NCBI GenBank assembly: GCA_022791875.1
Contig: JAAVZX010000019.1
Span: forward strand, 1-64,000
Length of the DNA: 64,000 nt
Direction of reading: 5' to 3'
Source: Oscillibacter sp.
GTDB taxonomy: Bacteria > Bacillota > Clostridia > Oscillospirales > Oscillospiraceae
Positions within the stretch are counted from its first letter, which is position 1. Each line of letters starts with the position of its first letter. This document shows positions 13,922 through 22,147 of the stretch, in pieces. A program made the position numbers and the translations under genes. A model generated the notes under the pieces. It saw nothing but the letters and a program-made list of their open reading frames with translations. It made no database searches and was not told the DNA's origin.

Positions 13922-15062
13922 AGTCCGCGGGGCGCTCCTCCCGCAGTCCGAAGCGCCACTCGATGGCGTCCGCAATCCGGCGGCAGGCGTGGCCGTCGCC
14001 GTAGGGGTTGACCGCGTGGGCCATTTTCTGATAGGCGCTCTTGTCCGTGATCAGCCGCTCCGCCATGGTCACGATGTCGTCTTGGACTACGCCCGCCAGT
14101 TTGACGGTCCCGGCGGCGACGGCCTCCGGGCGCTCCGTCTCCCGGCGGAGGACCAGAACGGGCTTGCCCAGGGCGGGGGCTTCCTCCTGGAGCCCGCCGG
14201 AGTCCGTCAGGACCAGGCAGCAGCGGGCCATGAGGTTGTGCATCTCCCCGGCGGGCAGGGGGTCGATCAGGTGGACGCGGGGCGCGCCCCGCAGGTACTG
14301 GTCCACGGACTCCCGCACCACGGGGCTCAGGTGGACGGGGTACACCAGCTCCACGTCCGGGTGGTCCTCCGCAATCTGGCGCAGAGCCAGCATGATGTTC
14401 TTCATGGGTTCGCCGTAGTTCTCCCGGCGGTGGCAGGTGACGAGAAGGACCTTCTTGTCCTTGTAGGGCAGGCGGTTCAGCTCGTCCGTCTCAAAGCAAT
14501 AGTCCTCCCGGACGGTGGTTTTTAGGGCATCGATGACCGTGTTTCCGGTGACGAAGATGTTGTCTCCCGTATGGCCCTCACGGGCCAGATTTTCCCGGTT
14601 CCCCGCCGTGGGGCAGAAGAACAGGTCCGCGATACCGGACACCAGCACCCGGTTCATCTCCTCCGGAAAGGGCGAATACTTGTCGTAGGTCCGCAGGCCC
14701 GCCTCCACGTGGCCCACGGGGATCTGATGGTAGAAGGCCGAGAGGGCCCCGGCAAAGGTGGTGGACGTGTCGCCGTGGACCAGGATCAGATCCGGTTTCA
14801 GGGCGGCGATGGCCTCGTCCATGCCCAGGAGGCATTTGCTGGTGATGCCGGACAGCGTCTGGCGGGGGGTCATGATGTCCAGGTCCCAGTCCGGCTTGAG
14901 CCGGAAGACCTCCAGCACCGCGTCCAGCATCTGGCGGTGCTGGGCTGTGACACAGCAAAGACTCTCGATGCCGGGCCGGGTCCCCAGCTCCTTCACCAGC
15001 GGACACATTTTAATGGCCTCCGGCCGGGTGCCGAAGACGCTTAAAACACGCAGTTTTCCCAT
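13911..15062 (-). CDS. mnaA: UDP-N-acetylglucosamine 2-epimerase
   Basis: Converts UDP-GlcNAc to UDP-ManNAc for wall glycopolymer linkage units. The 383 residues match the family length. Motifs visible are VLSVFGTRPEAIKMCPL at the N-terminus, HGDTSTTFAGAL, HVEAGLRTYDKYSPFPEEMNR, VTCHRRENYGEP, and DSGGLQEEAPALGKPVLVLR near the C-terminus (UDP-binding). The ATG at 15062 follows GGAGGAG. It lies three bases after tagO and overlaps the next gene, so trpS-tagO-mnaA-unknown read as one operon. This pair makes the linkage unit, but no teichoic acid polymerase is in the window. Confidence 0.96.
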   Translation of the reverse strand: MGKLRVLSVFGTRPEAIKMCPLVKELGTRPGIESLCCVTAQHRQMLDAVLEVFRLKPDWDLDIMTPRQTLSGITSKCLLGMDEAIAALKPDLILVHGDTSTTFAGALSAFYHQIPVGHVEAGLRTYDKYSPFPEEMNRVLVSGIADLFFCPTAGNRENLAREGHTGDNIFVTGNTVIDALKTTVREDYCFETDELNRLPYKDKKVLLVTCHRRENYGEPMKNIMLALRQIAEDHPDVELVYPVHLSPVVRESVDQYLRGAPRVHLIDPLPAGEMHNLMARCCLVLTDSGGLQEEAPALGKPVLVLRRETERPEAVAAGTVKLAGVVQDDIVTMAERLITDKSAYQKMAHAVNPYGDGHACRRIADAIEWRFGLREERPADYET

Positions 15063-15065
15063 GGC

Positions 15066-16205
15066 TCACTCCTCCTTCTCCCCTTCCGGTGCCTCCTCCG
15101 TTCCGCTCCGGTGGCCGTGGTCCCGCAGCTCTTCCAATTCCTCCTGGAGCTCCGCCCGCACCTCCTTCGGGAACACCACCCGCGCCGCCACCGCCGCCAC
15201 AATGCACAGCGCCGCGAAAAACAGAATCGCTTTCTGCTCCCCGCCCGTGGTCAGCACCACGGCGGACAGCCCCAGAATGGCCGAGATCACATACAGCGTC
15301 GCCACAGCCTGCTTCTGGTTCAGGCCCATATCGATGAGGCGGTGGTGGATGTGGCCCCGGTCGGGGTGCATGGGGCTCTGGCCGTGGGCGATGCGGCGGA
15401 TGAAGGCAAAGGTGGTGTCGAAAATCGGCAGGCCCAGGATCAGAAACGGGACCGCGAAGGAGATCACCGCGTAGAACTTGAACAGGCCCTGAATGGACAT
15501 GGTGGCCAGGATGTAGCCCAGGAAGGTGGCTCCCGTGTCCCCCATGAACATCTTTGCCGGGTTCAGGTTGTAGGGCATGAAGCCCACGCAGGCCCCCACC
15601 AGCGCCGCCATGACGATGGCGACCTGGGCCTCCGAGGCCAGAAGGGCGATCACCAGCATCGTCGTGGCCGAGATGGCCGACACGCCGTTGGCAAGGCCGT
15701 CCAGGCCGTCGATCAGGTTCACCGAGTTCGTGATGGCCACGATCCACAGCACAGTAAAGGGGATGGACAACGGCCCCAGGACCCAGTAGAGGTTGTCGGA
15801 AAAAATATTGAGGTTGGAAAACGCCTGGATCACCACGCCGTTCAGCGCCGGAATCAGCGCCGCCACAATCTGCACCACAAATTTCAGCATGGCGGGCAGG
15901 GCCATGATGTCGTCCACCACCCCCAGGACCACGATGATCACCGCCCCCATGAGGATGCTCTGCATCTGGGCGTTGCCCCGGATGTCCACCAGGAGCAGGA
16001 TGCTCACCATGAAGCCGATGAAGATCGCCAGGCCCCCCAGGCGGGGAATGGGGACCTTGTGCATCCGGCGGGCGTCCTTGGGCACGTCCACCGCGCCGAT
16101 CTTGTAGGCGAAGGTCTTTACCACGGGGGTCATCAAAAAGCTGACCGTCAGAGCCGCCAGGAGGGCCAGAACCACGCAGCCGATCAGCTGACTTTCAAAT
16201 GCCAT
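15066..16205 (-). CDS. tagO: Undecaprenyl-phosphate GlcNAc-1-phosphate transferase (TagO/WecA)
   Basis: Integral membrane transferase that loads GlcNAc-1-P from UDP-GlcNAc onto undecaprenyl phosphate, the first step of wall glycopolymer synthesis. About eleven helices are predicted. Conserved cytoplasmic motifs are present: VPKDARRMHKVPIPRLGG, the DDIMALP aspartates, NSVNLIDGLDGLANG, and MFMGDTGATFLGY. The HRLIDMGL segment includes the His-rich loop (HIHHRL) of this family. The last 50 residues form a charged cytoplasmic tail. The ATG at 16205 has GGAGG six bases upstream. It is 12 bases after trpS and directly before mnaA. Confidence 0.95.
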   Translation of the reverse strand: MAFESQLIGCVVLALLAALTVSFLMTPVVKTFAYKIGAVDVPKDARRMHKVPIPRLGGLAIFIGFMVSILLLVDIRGNAQMQSILMGAVIIVVLGVVDDIMALPAMLKFVVQIVAALIPALNGVVIQAFSNLNIFSDNLYWVLGPLSIPFTVLWIVAITNSVNLIDGLDGLANGVSAISATTMLVIALLASEAQVAIVMAALVGACVGFMPYNLNPAKMFMGDTGATFLGYILATMSIQGLFKFYAVISFAVPFLILGLPIFDTTFAFIRRIAHGQSPMHPDRGHIHHRLIDMGLNQKQAVATLYVISAILGLSAVVLTTGGEQKAILFFAALCIVAAVAARVVFPKEVRAELQEELEELRDHGHRSGTEEAPEGEKEE

Positions 16206-16217
16206 GGCGTTCCTCCG

Positions 16218-17225
16218 TCAGCGGGCCAGGAAGCCCACTTTTTTATAGACCTTGGACAGCGTGCGGTTGGCGACGTAAGCGGCCTTCTCCGCCCCGGCGC
16301 GGTACACGCCCTCCAGATAGGCTTTGTCCGCCAGAAGGCGCTCCGTCTCCTCCCGGATGGGGCGCAGGGTTTCCACAACCGCCTCGCCCACGGCGGGCTT
16401 GAAAACGCCGTAGCCCTTCCCGTCAAACTCCGCCTCAATTTCATCGAAGGTTTTCCCTGTGGCGGAGGCGTAAATCTGGATCAGATTAGACACGCCGGGC
16501 TTCTCCTCCGGGTCATAGCGGACGCAGCGCTCGGTGTCGCTGTCGGTCACAGACCGCTTGAACTTGCGCATAATGTCCTCGGGCTTCTCCAGAAGGAACA
16601 CGCAGCCGTCAGGCTGGGACTTGGACATCTTGGACGCGGGTGCGCTGAGGCTCTTGATTCTGGCGCCCACCTTGGCGATGTAAGGCTCAGGAACCTTGAA
16701 AACGTCGCCGTAGATGCCGTTGAAGCGGTTGGCGATATCCCGGCAGATCTCCACATGCTGGCGCTGATCCTCTCCCACGGGCACCATGTCGGCCTGGTAG
16801 ATCAGAATATCCGAGGCCATCAGAACCGGGTAGGTAAAAAGCCCCGCGTTGATATTGTCGGCGTTTTTGGCGGATTTATCCTTGAACTGGGTCATGCGGG
16901 ACAGCTCCCCAAACATGGTGTAGCAGTTCAGCACCCAGGAGAGCTGGCTGTGGGCGGGGACATGGGACTGGATAAACAGCACGCACTTCTCCGGGTCCAG
17001 CCCGCAGGCGATATATTGGGCCAGGAGGGTCAGGGTCTGCCTGCGCAGGTCCGCCGGGTTCTGGCGCACCGTGATGGTGTGCAGGTCGGCCATAAAGAAG
17101 TAGCAGTCAAATTCTTCGATCATCTCCGGCCAGTGGCGCAGAGGCCCCAGGTAATTGCCCAGGTGGAGCCGTCCGGAGGGCTGGATGCCGCTGAGGATTC
17201 TCTTTTTTACAGTTGCGTTTTCCAT
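16218..17225 (-). CDS. trpS: Tryptophan--tRNA ligase
   Basis: Class I synthetase that charges tRNA-Trp in the cytoplasm. The 335-residue length is normal. The HIGH motif appears as SGRLHLGNYLG (about residues 17-27) and the KMSKS loop as ASKMSKSQPDG (about 195-205). SHVPAHSQLSWVLNC and GEDQRQHVEICRDIANRFN are also typical. The ATG at 17225 is preceded by CGAGGTG. It has its own promoter and no T-box, which differs from the valS operon. The leader carries a small palindrome AGCCTG...CAGGCT (17246-17266) of unknown role. Confidence 0.97.
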   Translation of the reverse strand: MENATVKKRILSGIQPSGRLHLGNYLGPLRHWPEMIEEFDCYFFMADLHTITVRQNPADLRRQTLTLLAQYIACGLDPEKCVLFIQSHVPAHSQLSWVLNCYTMFGELSRMTQFKDKSAKNADNINAGLFTYPVLMASDILIYQADMVPVGEDQRQHVEICRDIANRFNGIYGDVFKVPEPYIAKVGARIKSLSAPASKMSKSQPDGCVFLLEKPEDIMRKFKRSVTDSDTERCVRYDPEEKPGVSNLIQIYASATGKTFDEIEAEFDGKGYGVFKPAVGEAVVETLRPIREETERLLADKAYLEGVYRAGAEKAAYVANRTLSKVYKKVGFLAR

Positions 17226-17279
17226 AGTAACACCTCGTATAAGAGCCTGAGTACGTCCAGGCTTCCATCTAATTTTTAC

Positions 17280-17308
17280 ATTATAGCATGACCCGCGGGA
17301 AAGTTCAA
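17280..17308 (-). promoter_or_regulatory. Promoter of the trpS-tagO-mnaA operon
   Basis: Minus strand: TTGAAC (17303-17308), 17 bases, TATAAT (17280-17285). It starts nine bases after the recN stop codon, separating this operon from the recN group. Confidence 0.85.
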
Positions 17309-17316
17309 TCCGTTCT

Positions 17317-18996
17317 TTACAGCCCTGCGCGGTAGTGCTCCGCGTTGTCCAGCAGTTCCCCCGCGCTCTCCAGAAGCGCCTCCGTCACCTTAGCCCCCCC
17401 GGTAATCCGCGCCAGCTCCGCCTTTCTCCGCTCTCGATCCAGAAGTACCACCTGCGTATAAGTCCGCCCCTTCCGCTCCCCCTTCTCCACGGAGAAATGG
17501 GTATCCGCCATAGCCGCCAGCTGCGGCAGATGGGTCACGCAAAGGACCTGCTTCCTCCGGCTCACCTGGGCCAGCTTTTCCGCAACCTTCTGCGCCGCCC
17601 GCCCGGACACGCCCGTGTCCACCTCGTCGAACACCAGCGTTCCGATGGACTCCTGCTCCGCCAGCACGTTTTTCAGCGCCAGCATAATCCGGGCCAGCTC
17701 GCCGCCGGAGGCGATTTTCGCGATGGGCTTCAAGTCCTCCCCGGCGTTGGCGGACATGAGGAAGCGCACCACGTCGCAGCCGTCCGCCGCTGCCTCCTTT
17801 TCCTCGAAGGCGATGGAGAAGCGCACCCGGTTCATGTCCAGGTCCCGCAGTTCCTGCTGGATGCGGGCCTCCAGGTCCAGTGCCGCCTGCTTCCGGGCCG
17901 CGGTCAGGGCCGCGCCGGCTGTCCGCACCTCCGCCTCCGCCTTTTTCAGCTTCTTCTCCAGGAAAATCAGCGTGTCCTCCGCCGTCTCGATGGCGTCCAG
18001 CTCCTTCCGGCACTGGTCCAGGTAGTCCAGCATATCCTCCACCGTGGCTCCGTACTTCCTTTTCAGCCGGTAGAGCTGGTCGGCGCGGCTCTCCGCCGCG
18101 TCCAATTCCTCCGGGGAGAAGTCGAAGGAGCTCCGCAGGTCCCGCACCGTTTCCGCCAGGTCGTAGGCTTCGCTCTGCAGGGATTCCAGGCGTTCGTACA
18201 CGTCGGAGATGCCCTCCAGGTCCTGGACCCCCGCCAGAGCGCCCGCCGCGCTTTGCAGGGCGCTGACGGCCCCCGCGCTGTCGTCGTCCCCGCTGAGGCA
18301 GTAGTCCGCCTCCGCCAGGGACGAGAGGTATTTTTCGCCGTTGCGCAGGAGGTTCCGGCGGGCGTTCAGCTCTTCTTCCTCGCCGGGTTCCAGCTCCGCC
18401 CGCTCCAGCTCGCCGATCTGGAACCGCAGGCTGTCCACCCGCCGCGCCTTCTCCGCCTCGTCCATTTGCAGGGCGTTCATTTCAGCCCGCAGTTTCGCCA
18501 TTTGCTGGTAGATTTTCTGGTAAGCCCCCAGGGGTTCCTCCGTCCGCCCAAAGCGGTCCAGGTAGGCCCCGTGCTGTTCCTCGTCCAGGAGCTGGGCCCC
18601 GTCATGCTGCCCATGGATATTGAGCAGTTCCGCCCCAATCTGCCGCAGCTGAGCCACTGTCAAGGGCCTCCCATTGACACGGCACACGTTCTTCCCCTCC
18701 GCGGAAATCTCCCGCTGAAGCAGCAGATTCCCGTCCTCATCCGGCGCAAACCCGCTCTCCGCCAGCCCCGGAAGCTCCGCCGGAACATTGGAAAACTCCG
18801 CGCTGACGAACGCCTTCGACGCCCCCGTCCGGATCAAATCCCGGGACGTCCGCCCACCCAGCACAGCCCCCATCGCGTCAATCACGATAGACTTACCCGC
18901 GCCCGTCTCGCCTGTCAGCGCGTTGAACCCAGGGTGAAACTGGATATCCGCTTCTTCTATCACTGCAATGTTCTCAATATGCAGCAGCTCCAGCAT
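17317..18996 (-). CDS. recN: DNA repair protein RecN
   Basis: SMC-like ATPase that organises ends during double-strand break repair. The 559-residue product has Walker A GETGAGKSIVIDAMGAVLGG (residues about 29-48). A long coiled-coil middle follows, then the ABC signature KIASGGELARIMLALK and Walker B TLVFDEVDTGVSGRAAQ. The ATG at 18996 gives the standard MLELLHIENIAVI start and is preceded by AGAGG; a longer reading to 19035 adds repeat-derived sequence. It closes the oapA-dxs-tlyA-nadK-argR group, although two extra genes separate it from argR here. Confidence 0.95.
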   Translation of the reverse strand: MLELLHIENIAVIEEADIQFHPGFNALTGETGAGKSIVIDAMGAVLGGRTSRDLIRTGASKAFVSAEFSNVPAELPGLAESGFAPDEDGNLLLQREISAEGKNVCRVNGRPLTVAQLRQIGAELLNIHGQHDGAQLLDEEQHGAYLDRFGRTEEPLGAYQKIYQQMAKLRAEMNALQMDEAEKARRVDSLRFQIGELERAELEPGEEEELNARRNLLRNGEKYLSSLAEADYCLSGDDDSAGAVSALQSAAGALAGVQDLEGISDVYERLESLQSEAYDLAETVRDLRSSFDFSPEELDAAESRADQLYRLKRKYGATVEDMLDYLDQCRKELDAIETAEDTLIFLEKKLKKAEAEVRTAGAALTAARKQAALDLEARIQQELRDLDMNRVRFSIAFEEKEAAADGCDVVRFLMSANAGEDLKPIAKIASGGELARIMLALKNVLAEQESIGTLVFDEVDTGVSGRAAQKVAEKLAQVSRRKQVLCVTHLPQLAAMADTHFSVEKGERKGRTYTQVVLLDRERRKAELARITGGAKVTEALLESAGELLDNAEHYRAGL

Positions 18997-19035
18997 CTTA
19001 TCACACTGCCTCTCTAATTTGATAGTGCCTGCCAT

Positions 19036-19117
19036 GCCTCCGGCGGCCAGGGGCTTTGCCCCTGGACCCCACCAGAGGGGCAGGCGCCCCTCTGGACTCC
19101 GGCAGATCGGCCCTTTT
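19036..19117 (+). repeat. Double-hairpin repeat upstream of recN
   Basis: The same element as at 4091, with the same hairpins CCAGGGGCTTTGCCCCTGG and CCAGAGGGG...CCCCTCTGG, ending GGCAGATCGG. On the minus strand its CCGCCGGAGGC end is 40 bases before the recN start and is joined by GGCAGGCAC, as before spoIIGA and recG. Confidence 0.85.
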
Positions 19118-19171
19118 TAGGGGCTTTTTCTGGACTTGGCATGGGTGGTGTTTTTGGTAAATTGTGCATGG

Positions 19172-19564
19172 TCATTCTTTCCTTTGGTGCTTATCAATGG
19201 CGATAGCGTACCGGATGATGAGAATGCCCATAAGTAAAATGCCTGCCAGATACAGGCGGCGCAGCCATTCGTAACCTTTTGGAACGCAGAAGCACAGAAC
19301 AGCCAGAATTATAAAGCCCGCCATAGGACCCCATTCCACAAAGGGCGCAAACGCGCCGTACAACTCCCGCCGGATGGCCTTTTTCCTCTCCGACAGTTCA
19401 ACACAGCGCGGGGAAAAGGCTTTGTAAAAACACACGCCGCCGACGAAAATCCCGGAGGCCGCGCTGAGCGCGTTGGAACCCTGGCGGACAAACAGATGCC
19501 ATGCCGTCATGCCCAGCATCAAAACGCCGCAGATCAGGAATTCCCTGTCATAAGCACGCTTCAT
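19172..19564 (-). CDS. Small membrane protein, paralogue of the upstream gene
   Basis: A 130-residue protein with four predicted helices. It aligns end to end with its upstream neighbour: MKRAYDREFLICG against VKRSYSMEYLVCG, YKAFSPRCVE against YRAFSPRYVE, IRRELYGAFAPFVEWGP against IRRELFGRFAPFVVWGP, and LYLAGILLMGILIIRYA against LYLAGILLMGVLVIWYS. The two are a clear tandem duplication. The ATG at 19564 lies one base after the neighbour's stop. No family recognised. The pair is inserted between argR and recN, which are normally adjacent. Confidence 0.75.
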   Translation of the reverse strand: MKRAYDREFLICGVLMLGMTAWHLFVRQGSNALSAASGIFVGGVCFYKAFSPRCVELSERKKAIRRELYGAFAPFVEWGPMAGFIILAVLCFCVPKGYEWLRRLYLAGILLMGILIIRYAIAIDKHQRKE

Positions 19565-19565
19565 T

Positions 19566-19964
19566 TTACTTCTTCTTCCGGCGCTTTTCAATCACGGACG
19601 AGTACCAGATGACCAGGACGCCCATAAGCAAAATCCCTGCGAGGTACAGCCAGAACAGCCACTTATACCCCTCCGGAATGCGCAGGCTCAGAACCATCAG
19701 CACAACAGCCACCACGGGAGGCCCCCATACCACGAAGGGCGCAAATCTGCCAAACAGCTCCCGCCGGATGGTCCGTTCCTCTTCCTCTCTTTCCACATAG
19801 CGGGGCGAAAAGGCCCGGTAAATATTCGTGCCGCCTATGACGCCCCACATGGCCGCAAGGAACCAGTTAGGACTGTTAACCATTGGGAAAACCAGATAAG
19901 AAACCGCCAGAACCAGAATCAGAATGCCGCAGACAAGGTACTCCATGCTGTAAGAACGTTTCAC
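19566..19964 (-). CDS. Small membrane protein, first of a tandem pair
   Basis: A 132-residue protein with four predicted helices and a conserved cytoplasmic loop rich in Arg and Glu (YVEREEEERTIRRELFGRFAPF). I chose the GTG at 19964 because it aligns with the start of the paralogue and has AAGGGG just upstream; the in-frame extension to 19985 has no support. It follows argR by 40 bases with no visible terminator, so it is probably co-transcribed with the argR group. Function unknown. Confidence 0.72.
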   Translation of the reverse strand: MKRSYSMEYLVCGILILVLAVSYLVFPMVNSPNWFLAAMWGVIGGTNIYRAFSPRYVEREEEERTIRRELFGRFAPFVVWGPPVVAVVLMVLSLRIPEGYKWLFWLYLAGILLMGVLVIWYSSVIEKRRKKK

Positions 19965-20004
19965 TTTACACCCCTTTCCTTTCAATGAAAGCCCCGGTTT
20001 CCTC

Positions 20005-20454
20005 CTACAAAATCTCCTTGATTTCCTCGCAGAACTCCGCGGCGGACTCCGTGTCCTTCATCACCAGAAAGGCCGTGTCGTCCCCCGCCAGGGAGCCCAC
20101 GATATCCGTCTCCTCCATGTTGTCCAGAGCGGAGCAGGCCCCGTTGGCAAGCCCCGGCATGGTCTTGATCACCACGATGTTCTGGGCGTAGGCCACGCTG
20201 ATGATGCTCTCCCGGAAGATGGTTTGCAGCTTCTCCGCGATATTGAGCTGGGACCGGTTTCCGGAGACAACGTACTTGTACTTCCCCCGCCCCAGAGGTT
20301 CCTTGATCAGGTGCAGCTCCTTGATGTCCCGGGAGATGGTGGCCTGGGTGCTGACGATGCCCCGCTGCTGGAGGCAGCTCAGAAGCTGCTCCTGGGTCTC
20401 CACGTTCTCCTGGGCAATGATATCCAAAATCATGGTCTGACGGTCGTTTTTCAT
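20005..20454 (-). CDS. argR: Arginine repressor ArgR/AhrC
   Basis: Arginine-sensing regulator. The 149-residue product has an N-terminal winged helix (LLSCLQQRGIVSTQATISRD, about 20-42; then IKELHLIKEPLGRGKYKYV). The C-terminal hexamerisation and arginine-binding domain has IVVIKTMPGLANGACSALD and GSLAGDDTAFLV, where the paired Asp residues bind arginine. The ATG at 20454 overlaps the nadK stop (ATGA) and follows GGAGGCTTGG. In Clostridia the gene commonly sits in the nadK-argR-recN group, as here. Confidence 0.95.
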   Translation of the reverse strand: MKNDRQTMILDIIAQENVETQEQLLSCLQQRGIVSTQATISRDIKELHLIKEPLGRGKYKYVVSGNRSQLNIAEKLQTIFRESIISVAYAQNIVVIKTMPGLANGACSALDNMEETDIVGSLAGDDTAFLVMKDTESAAEFCEEIKEIL

Positions 20455-21329
20455 CCTTCCAAGCCTCCAGGCAGCATTTTCTGGGCAAAGATTTCGCAAA
20501 AGCTCCGCTCCGACAGGCGCACCAGCCGGGTCACGTACTTCGATCGCCGCACCTGGATCTGGTCGTCCGCTTTCAGTGCGAAGGCGCGGCTCTCGTCCAC
20601 GAAGAGGTACACCGGCTTCCGCCCGTTCCGCTCCAGCTCCACCGTCAGCACGTGTTCCGGGGAGAGGACGTAGGAGGAAAAGCGCATGTTGTGGATGCAG
20701 ATGGGGCAGACCACCATGGCCTGGGCCACCGGCTCCACCACGGGGCCTCCCGCCGAGAGGGAGTAGGCCGTGGAGCCCGTGGGCGTGGCCACGATCACGC
20801 CGTCTCCGGCGATGTCCGCCAGGTGCCGCCCGTCGGAGGACAGTTTCAAGTGGATCACGTGGGAGATAGGGCCCTCCCGGATCACCGCGTCATTCAGGCC
20901 CAGATTCGTGTAGATCTGCCGCCCGTCCCGGAGGACGGACACGTCCAGCATCATCCGCTGTTCCGTCTCGAAGTTCCAGTCTTTCAGCTTCCGCAGGGTT
21001 TCCAGCTCCCCCGCCTCCAGCTCCGCCACGAAGCCCAGGCCCCCCATGTTGATCCCCAGCACGGGCATCTTGTGCAGCGCCGCCAGCTTCGCCAGGTGCA
21101 GGATGGTGCCGTCGCCGCCGAAGGTGATCAGCAGGTCCGCCCCCCGCAGCTCCTGGGGCAGGGGCTTCACGTCGTAGTCGGCGAACGCGCCCTCCTTCCG
21201 GTCCCGGAAGGGGGAGCAGACCACCGTCTGGAACCCGATGCCGTGGAGAATTTTCTCCGCCGTCCGGGTGGCCTTCATGCCCTGGTCCCGGTTGGGGTTC
21301 GGGCAGAGGATGATTTTCTTGGGATTCAT
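20451..21329 (-). CDS. nadK: NAD kinase
   Basis: Phosphorylates NAD to NADP with ATP or polyphosphate. The 292-residue product has the hallmark GGDGTILHLAKLAAL (residues about 70-84), GINMGGLGFVAELE, the NEP-like loop as LNDAVIREGPISHVI, and DGVIVATPTGSTAYSLSAGGP. The ATG at 21329 overlaps the tlyA stop by four bases. The order dxs-tlyA-nadK-argR is fully coupled by overlaps, so expression should be coordinated. Confidence 0.96.
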   Translation of the reverse strand: MNPKKIILCPNPNRDQGMKATRTAEKILHGIGFQTVVCSPFRDRKEGAFADYDVKPLPQELRGADLLITFGGDGTILHLAKLAALHKMPVLGINMGGLGFVAELEAGELETLRKLKDWNFETEQRMMLDVSVLRDGRQIYTNLGLNDAVIREGPISHVIHLKLSSDGRHLADIAGDGVIVATPTGSTAYSLSAGGPVVEPVAQAMVVCPICIHNMRFSSYVLSPEHVLTVELERNGRKPVYLFVDESRAFALKADDQIQVRRSKYVTRLVRLSERSFCEIFAQKMLPGGLEG

Positions 21330-22147
21330 GCGCTTCCCACCTCTTCCTTTAACGTCCGGTGGGATTCCTCCACCAGCGCTTTTAAGTCAAATGTGCAGGG
21401 GGCTTCCTCATGGTCCCCCAGAAAGCCCAGGTATTCGATGTTTCCCTCGGGGCCCCGGATAGGGGAATAGGTCAGCCCCAGGACGGAGAAATCCGCCGCG
21501 GCGGCGTGGTCCAGAAAGTGCTCCAGGACTTCCTGGTGGACGGCGGGGTCCCGGACCACGCCCTTCTTCCCCACCTTCTCCCGTCCCGCCTCAAACTGGG
21601 GCTTCACCAGGCAGACCACGTGTCCGCCCTCCCGCAGAAGCGTCCGCAGGGGGGGCAGAATCAGCTTGAGGGAGATGAAGCTCACGTCCACGGAGGCGAA
21701 ATCCAGGGGTTCGGGAATCTGCTCTCTGGACAGGTAGCGGGCGTTGGTTTTCTCCAGACACACCACCCGTTCGTCAATCCGCAGCTTCCAGGCCAGCTGG
21801 CCCCGGCCCACGTCCACGGCGTAGACCTTTGCCGCACCGTTCTGGAGCATACAGTCTGTGAAGCCCCCCATGGACGCGCCGATATCGGCGCACACGCTGC
21901 CCGCCAGCGCAATGGGGAAGGTGCTCATGGCCTTCTCCAGCTTCAAGCCCCCGCGGCTCACGTAGCGCAGGCCCCCGCGGACCTCGAGCTCCGCCTCCGC
22001 CGGGACGGCGGTGCCGGGCTTGTCCACCCGCCTGCCCGCCACGTACACCTGGCCGCTCATGATCACCGCCTGGGCCCGCTGCCGCGTCTCCTCCAGGCCC
22101 CGCTCCACCAGAAGCAGGTCCAAACGCATCTTTTTAATCGCTCCCAT
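21326..22147 (-). CDS. tlyA: TlyA-type rRNA 2'-O-methyltransferase / hemolysin family protein
   Basis: A 273-residue protein with an N-terminal S4 RNA-binding domain (MRLDLLLVERGLEETRQRAQ, then VYVAGRRVDKPGT) and a C-terminal FtsJ-like methyltransferase fold. The fold has the SAM site VCADIGASMGGFTDCML and DFASVDVSFISLKLILPPL. In mycobacteria TlyA methylates 16S and 23S rRNA; the Clostridial orthologue (YqxC) is presumed similar. I chose the ATG at 22147 because GGGAGG lies six bases upstream; the ATG at 22129 is also possible. It overlaps the end of dxs by 14 bases. Confidence 0.92.
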   Translation of the reverse strand: MGAIKKMRLDLLLVERGLEETRQRAQAVIMSGQVYVAGRRVDKPGTAVPAEAELEVRGGLRYVSRGGLKLEKAMSTFPIALAGSVCADIGASMGGFTDCMLQNGAAKVYAVDVGRGQLAWKLRIDERVVCLEKTNARYLSREQIPEPLDFASVDVSFISLKLILPPLRTLLREGGHVVCLVKPQFEAGREKVGKKGVVRDPAVHQEVLEHFLDHAAAADFSVLGLTYSPIRGPEGNIEYLGFLGDHEEAPCTFDLKALVEESHRTLKEEVGSA

